NCBI RefSeq assembly: GCF_025398315.1
Contig: NZ_JAODOQ010000001.1
Coordinates: 62,001 to 126,000 of the forward strand
Direction: 5' to 3'
From: Shewanella phaeophyticola
GTDB taxonomy: Bacteria > Pseudomonadota > Gammaproteobacteria > Enterobacterales > Shewanellaceae
Length of the DNA stretch: 64,000 nucleotides
Of this stretch, positions 61,195-64,000 are shown piece by piece. The notes below the pieces were generated by a model. The model was given only the letters and a program-made list of their open reading frames with translations. It was not told the DNA's origin and did no database searches. The position numbers were made by a program, and so were the translations under genes. Within the stretch, counting starts at the first letter, position 1; every line of letters starts with the position of its first letter.

Positions 61195-62186
61195 TTAATC
61201 AATCGCTGGTTCTTCGCTGTAATCAATACCGTGATAGCTTAAGCAGGTATCAACTTCATTCGCGCTGCCTAAAATCACAGCTACGCGCTGGTGGATTTCA
61301 GTCGGTTGAATATCCAATATGGTCTCATAACCTGTAGAGGCTTTACCGCCAGCTTGCTCAACGAGCATTGCCATAGGGTTGGCTTCGTACATTAGGCGTA
61401 ATTTAAATGGTTTAGCCGGGTTTTTATTGTCAGTTGGGTAGGTAAAAATACCGCCGCGACACAAAACACGATGCACATCACCTACCATTGCTGCAATCCA
61501 ACGCATGTTAAAAGACTGCTCTCGCGGGTAAATTTTACCCAGTAGCAAGTCGGCAATATAGGTTTGCATTGGCGCTTCCCAAAAGCGCTGGTTAGACATG
61601 TTAATGGCAAATTCAGCCGTGTCAGGGGTGATTTGCACATTGTCGTTGGTCAGCAAAAAGGTTTGGCTGTCTGGGTCTAGGGTATAAAACTGTGTACCCT
61701 GGCCGGTAGTTAATGCCATCATAGTTGATGGCTATAAAGCACGTAACCTGCAGCAACTTGCTTGCGCCCAGCTTGTAAAAAGCTTTGTTCGTTAAATTCG
61801 CCAGCTTGTGCAGGTAATACTGAGAAAATGGTTCCCACTAACGAGTTAATGTCGATATTAGATGAGCCATCTAAAGGATCAAAACTTACTAGGTACTTAC
61901 CTTGTGCATTGGCTTCTACAACATAATCTTCTTCTTCAGAGGCGATGCCGCGCACTGTTGCGTCAGCCTTTAAAGCGTCTTTAAGCATGTCGTTTGTGAT
62001 CACATCCAGTTTCTTCTGGGTTTCACCTTGAACGTTTTCTTGCTCTGTTGCCCCTAATACACCTGCTAATGCGCCGTGACGAACGGCACCACTAATGGCG
62101 ATTGAGGTTTCTGCTAAAGTGAACAGCAATTGCGTGAGTGACGTATTTACCGCTTGTGCGCTAAGAGTTTGGGCCAAAGTCTGCAT
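61195..62186 (-). pseudogene. fbp: Fructose-1,6-bisphosphatase class 1, one frameshift
   Basis: The upstream frame (62186 to 61719) has [25 protein letters not shown] (metal site; shown as [11 protein letters not shown]) and ends GYVLYSHQL. The downstream frame (61722 to 61195) begins [17 protein letters not shown] and runs to the C-terminus with GGIFTYP and [19 protein letters not shown]. Adding one C (G on the plus strand at 61730) gives [14 protein letters not shown] and a full FBPase of about 330 residues. This enzyme is needed for gluconeogenesis, so a true null is unlikely and a sequencing error is more plausible. Confidence 0.88.
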
Positions 62187-62352
62187 GATTTTTCCTATGA
62201 GATTTTGCGAGGTTAAGGTCGATGTTATTCATTTTATAGGCAAATCATACCCCACAATGAGGCTAATTTCAGCGATTGTTATCTGAGGTTTTAGTTTTAC
62301 TGCAAATTAAGGCAAAATGTTGACTGATTGATTGCCCCTAGGATTAATAATA

Positions 62353-64000
62353 ATGACAACAACATGGAAGCAGCATGCTTTAGCGGCAATGACTGCCGTA
62401 CCGTTTCTCTTTACTAGCCAGATTTCTGCAGCAAACCAAGGCAGTGCTATGACTTCACTTACTACCGCACCGTTAAATGCAATAAACGGCAATAAAACGC
62501 CACTCACTATTGAGCGTATTCATGCCTCTCCCGCATTAGCAGGTTCAAGCCCGCGTGGCCTGGCATTATCACCCGACGGTAAACGGGTGACCTATTTATC
62601 GAGCCGTGCCGATAACCAACATTTTTATGATTTATGGCAAATGAACATTGCTACGGGTGAGCGTAGCATCTTGATAAATGCAGATCTGCTAGCCAGTGGT
62701 GAACTGTCTGATGAAGAAAAAGCGCGCCGTGAACGTCAGCGAATTTATGGCGAAGGGATCATGGAATATTTTTGGTCTGAAAACAGCCAAAGTATTTTAA
62801 TTCCTGCAGCAGGGCAATTGTATTTATATGATGTGGCTAGCAATAAAGTCACAGAGCTTAACACGGGCGAAGGCTTTGCCACCGATGCGCGTTTGTCGCC
62901 TAAAGGCCGCTATGTGTCGTTTGTGCGCGATCAAAATCTATATGTGTTATCGCTCAACACTCAAAAAGTGATCGCATTAACTACAGATGGGAAAGGCTAT
63001 ATTAAGAATGCCATGGCGGAGTTTGTTGCCCAGGAAGAAATGGATCGCATGACCGGTTATTGGTGGGCGCCGGATGAGTCAGCTATTGCTTTTACTCGCA
63101 TTGATGAGTCAGGTGTTGAACTGGTGACACGAAATGAGATTTATGCAGAAGGCATTAAATTAACCGAGCAACGTTATCCTTATGCCGGTAAAGCCAATGT
63201 TGAAATCGCCCTTGGTGTTGTGAGTTTGCACGATAAGAGTATCAATTGGATTGATTTAGGCAAACAAAAAGACATGTATTTACCGCGTGTTGAATGGCTT
63301 CCCGACAGCAAGCATGTGTCTTTTCAGTTGCAAAGCCGTAATCAACAAGCAGTAGACTTACGGATTGCTGCTGTGAGCCAACCAGATCAAGCTAAGACGG
63401 TGATTGAAGAGCGCAGCCAAGCTTGGATAAACCTCAACGATGACCTGCATTTTTTAAAGCAGCAGTCAGCATTTATTTGGGGTTCAGAGCGTGATGGGTT
63501 TAACCATCTGTATTTGTTTGACCTACAGGGTAAACAGCTTAAACAATTAACCCAGGGAGATTGGGCAGTTGATGCGCTTGAGTTTGTCGATGAAGCCAGC
63601 GGTTGGGTGTATTTTAGTGGCCGTAAAGACAGTGTGGTAGAGCGCCATTTGTACCGCGTTAATATGAATATAGGCGTAGAGTCAATCGAACGTATTAGTC
63701 AAAGCGCTGGTATGCATGACGCGGTTTTTGCTGACAAAAGCCCGGTATATTTAGACTATTTTAATAGCCTGCAACAACCGCCACAGATCAGTTTACACAA
63801 TGACTCGGGTAAATTATTAGCCTGGGTTGAGCAAAACGAAATCAATGAGACACATCCTCTTTATGATGTGGCTGGTTTATGGCAAATGCCTGAATTTGGT
63901 CAATTAAAAGCAGAAGATGGTCAGCCATTAATGTACCGTTTATTTAAACCTGTGCCGTTTGATGCCAATAAAAAGTACCCAGTGGTGGTGCGTGTTTATG
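62353..64000 (+). CDS. DPP-IV-like prolyl peptidase (S9), 3' end beyond the window
   Basis: 549 codons are visible. A signal-peptide-like start (MTTTWKQHALAAMTAVPFLF...ISA) precedes the eight-bladed DPP-IV N-terminal propeller. The double-Glu substrate motif FVAQEEMDR (about 223-231) binds the free N-terminus of peptides and marks dipeptidyl peptidases. The frame stays open to the window end just as the alpha/beta hydrolase domain begins (PVVVRVY). It probably removes X-Pro dipeptides in the periplasm. Confidence 0.9.
   Translation, partial: MTTTWKQHALAAMTAVPFLFTSQISAANQGSAMTSLTTAPLNAINGNKTPLTIERIHASPALAGSSPRGLALSPDGKRVTYLSSRADNQHFYDLWQMNIATGERSILINADLLASGELSDEEKARRERQRIYGEGIMEYFWSENSQSILIPAAGQLYLYDVASNKVTELNTGEGFATDARLSPKGRYVSFVRDQNLYVLSLNTQKVIALTTDGKGYIKNAMAEFVAQEEMDRMTGYWWAPDESAIAFTRIDESGVELVTRNEIYAEGIKLTEQRYPYAGKANVEIALGVVSLHDKSINWIDLGKQKDMYLPRVEWLPDSKHVSFQLQSRNQQAVDLRIAAVSQPDQAKTVIEERSQAWINLNDDLHFLKQQSAFIWGSERDGFNHLYLFDLQGKQLKQLTQGDWAVDALEFVDEASGWVYFSGRKDSVVERHLYRVNMNIGVESIERISQSAGMHDAVFADKSPVYLDYFNSLQQPPQISLHNDSGKLLAWVEQNEINETHPLYDVAGLWQMPEFGQLKAEDGQPLMYRLFKPVPFDANKKYPVVVRVY

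Overview
The window reads as a chromosomal segment of a Shewanella-type gammaproteobacterium. This is judged from the moderately AT-rich sequence, an SO_0444-type Cu/Zn permease beside a ZntR-like regulator, a GlyGly-CTERM secreted protease, close relatives of E. coli AsnC, RluA, LdhA, AhpC and TcdA, and a typical marine TonB receptor and porin. The species call is inference.

Layout. 1-15.4 kb is ordinary core and accessory sequence: a metal-responsive regulator with its permease, an S1/P1 nuclease, a TonB receptor, a LysR-EmrA-EmrB drug-efflux locus, ElaA, a small monooxygenase, a porin, TcdA, a SieB-like membrane protein and a DUF3149 peptide. 15.44-39.95 kb is a 24.5-kb integrated island sitting in the anticodon loop of a tRNA-Leu(CAA) gene. 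The two halves of that tRNA lie at the island's ends (15407-15446 and 39939-39994). The island carries its own intact tRNA-Leu(CAA) at its left end, preceded by two identical 291-bp units bounded by the 9-bp core. Inside are YegP, DUF2787, RadC, DUF6641, a double AAA+ ATPase and a tyrosine recombinase; a Rep-like protein and an unknown protein separated by palindromes from a ribbon-helix-helix-like protein; umuDC; a helicase with a C-terminal nuclease-like end; a restriction-modification cluster (two endonucleases, one cytosine-C5 methylase, MazG-like); three tRNA-Val genes; and the island's integrase. Three IS3-family insertions are present. One splits umuC and one splits the integrase, so the island is probably immobile now.

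40-64 kb is core again: an array of tRNA-Leu 3'-end repeats, an S8 protease, AsnC, RluA, LdhA, a dienelactone hydrolase, a small MscS-like channel, a spermidine-synthase-like protein, AhpC/AhpF, a four-gene SMC/MukE/MukF/Toprim operon (Wadjet/MksBEFG-like, SMC gene first), a DAACS symporter, FBPase, and the start of a DPP-IV-like peptidase that runs off the window.

How they work together: the island pairs an integration module with SOS mutagenesis and restriction-type defence, and supplies a replacement for the tRNA it breaks. The SMC operon outside it is a second probable defence against foreign circular DNA.

Caution: about a dozen genes, including conserved ones such as fbp and ahpF, carry single-base frameshifts, mostly one base missing from a short G, C or T run. 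I read most of these as residual sequencing indels, not true pseudogenes. They are listed as type 'pseudogene' only to mark the broken frame.
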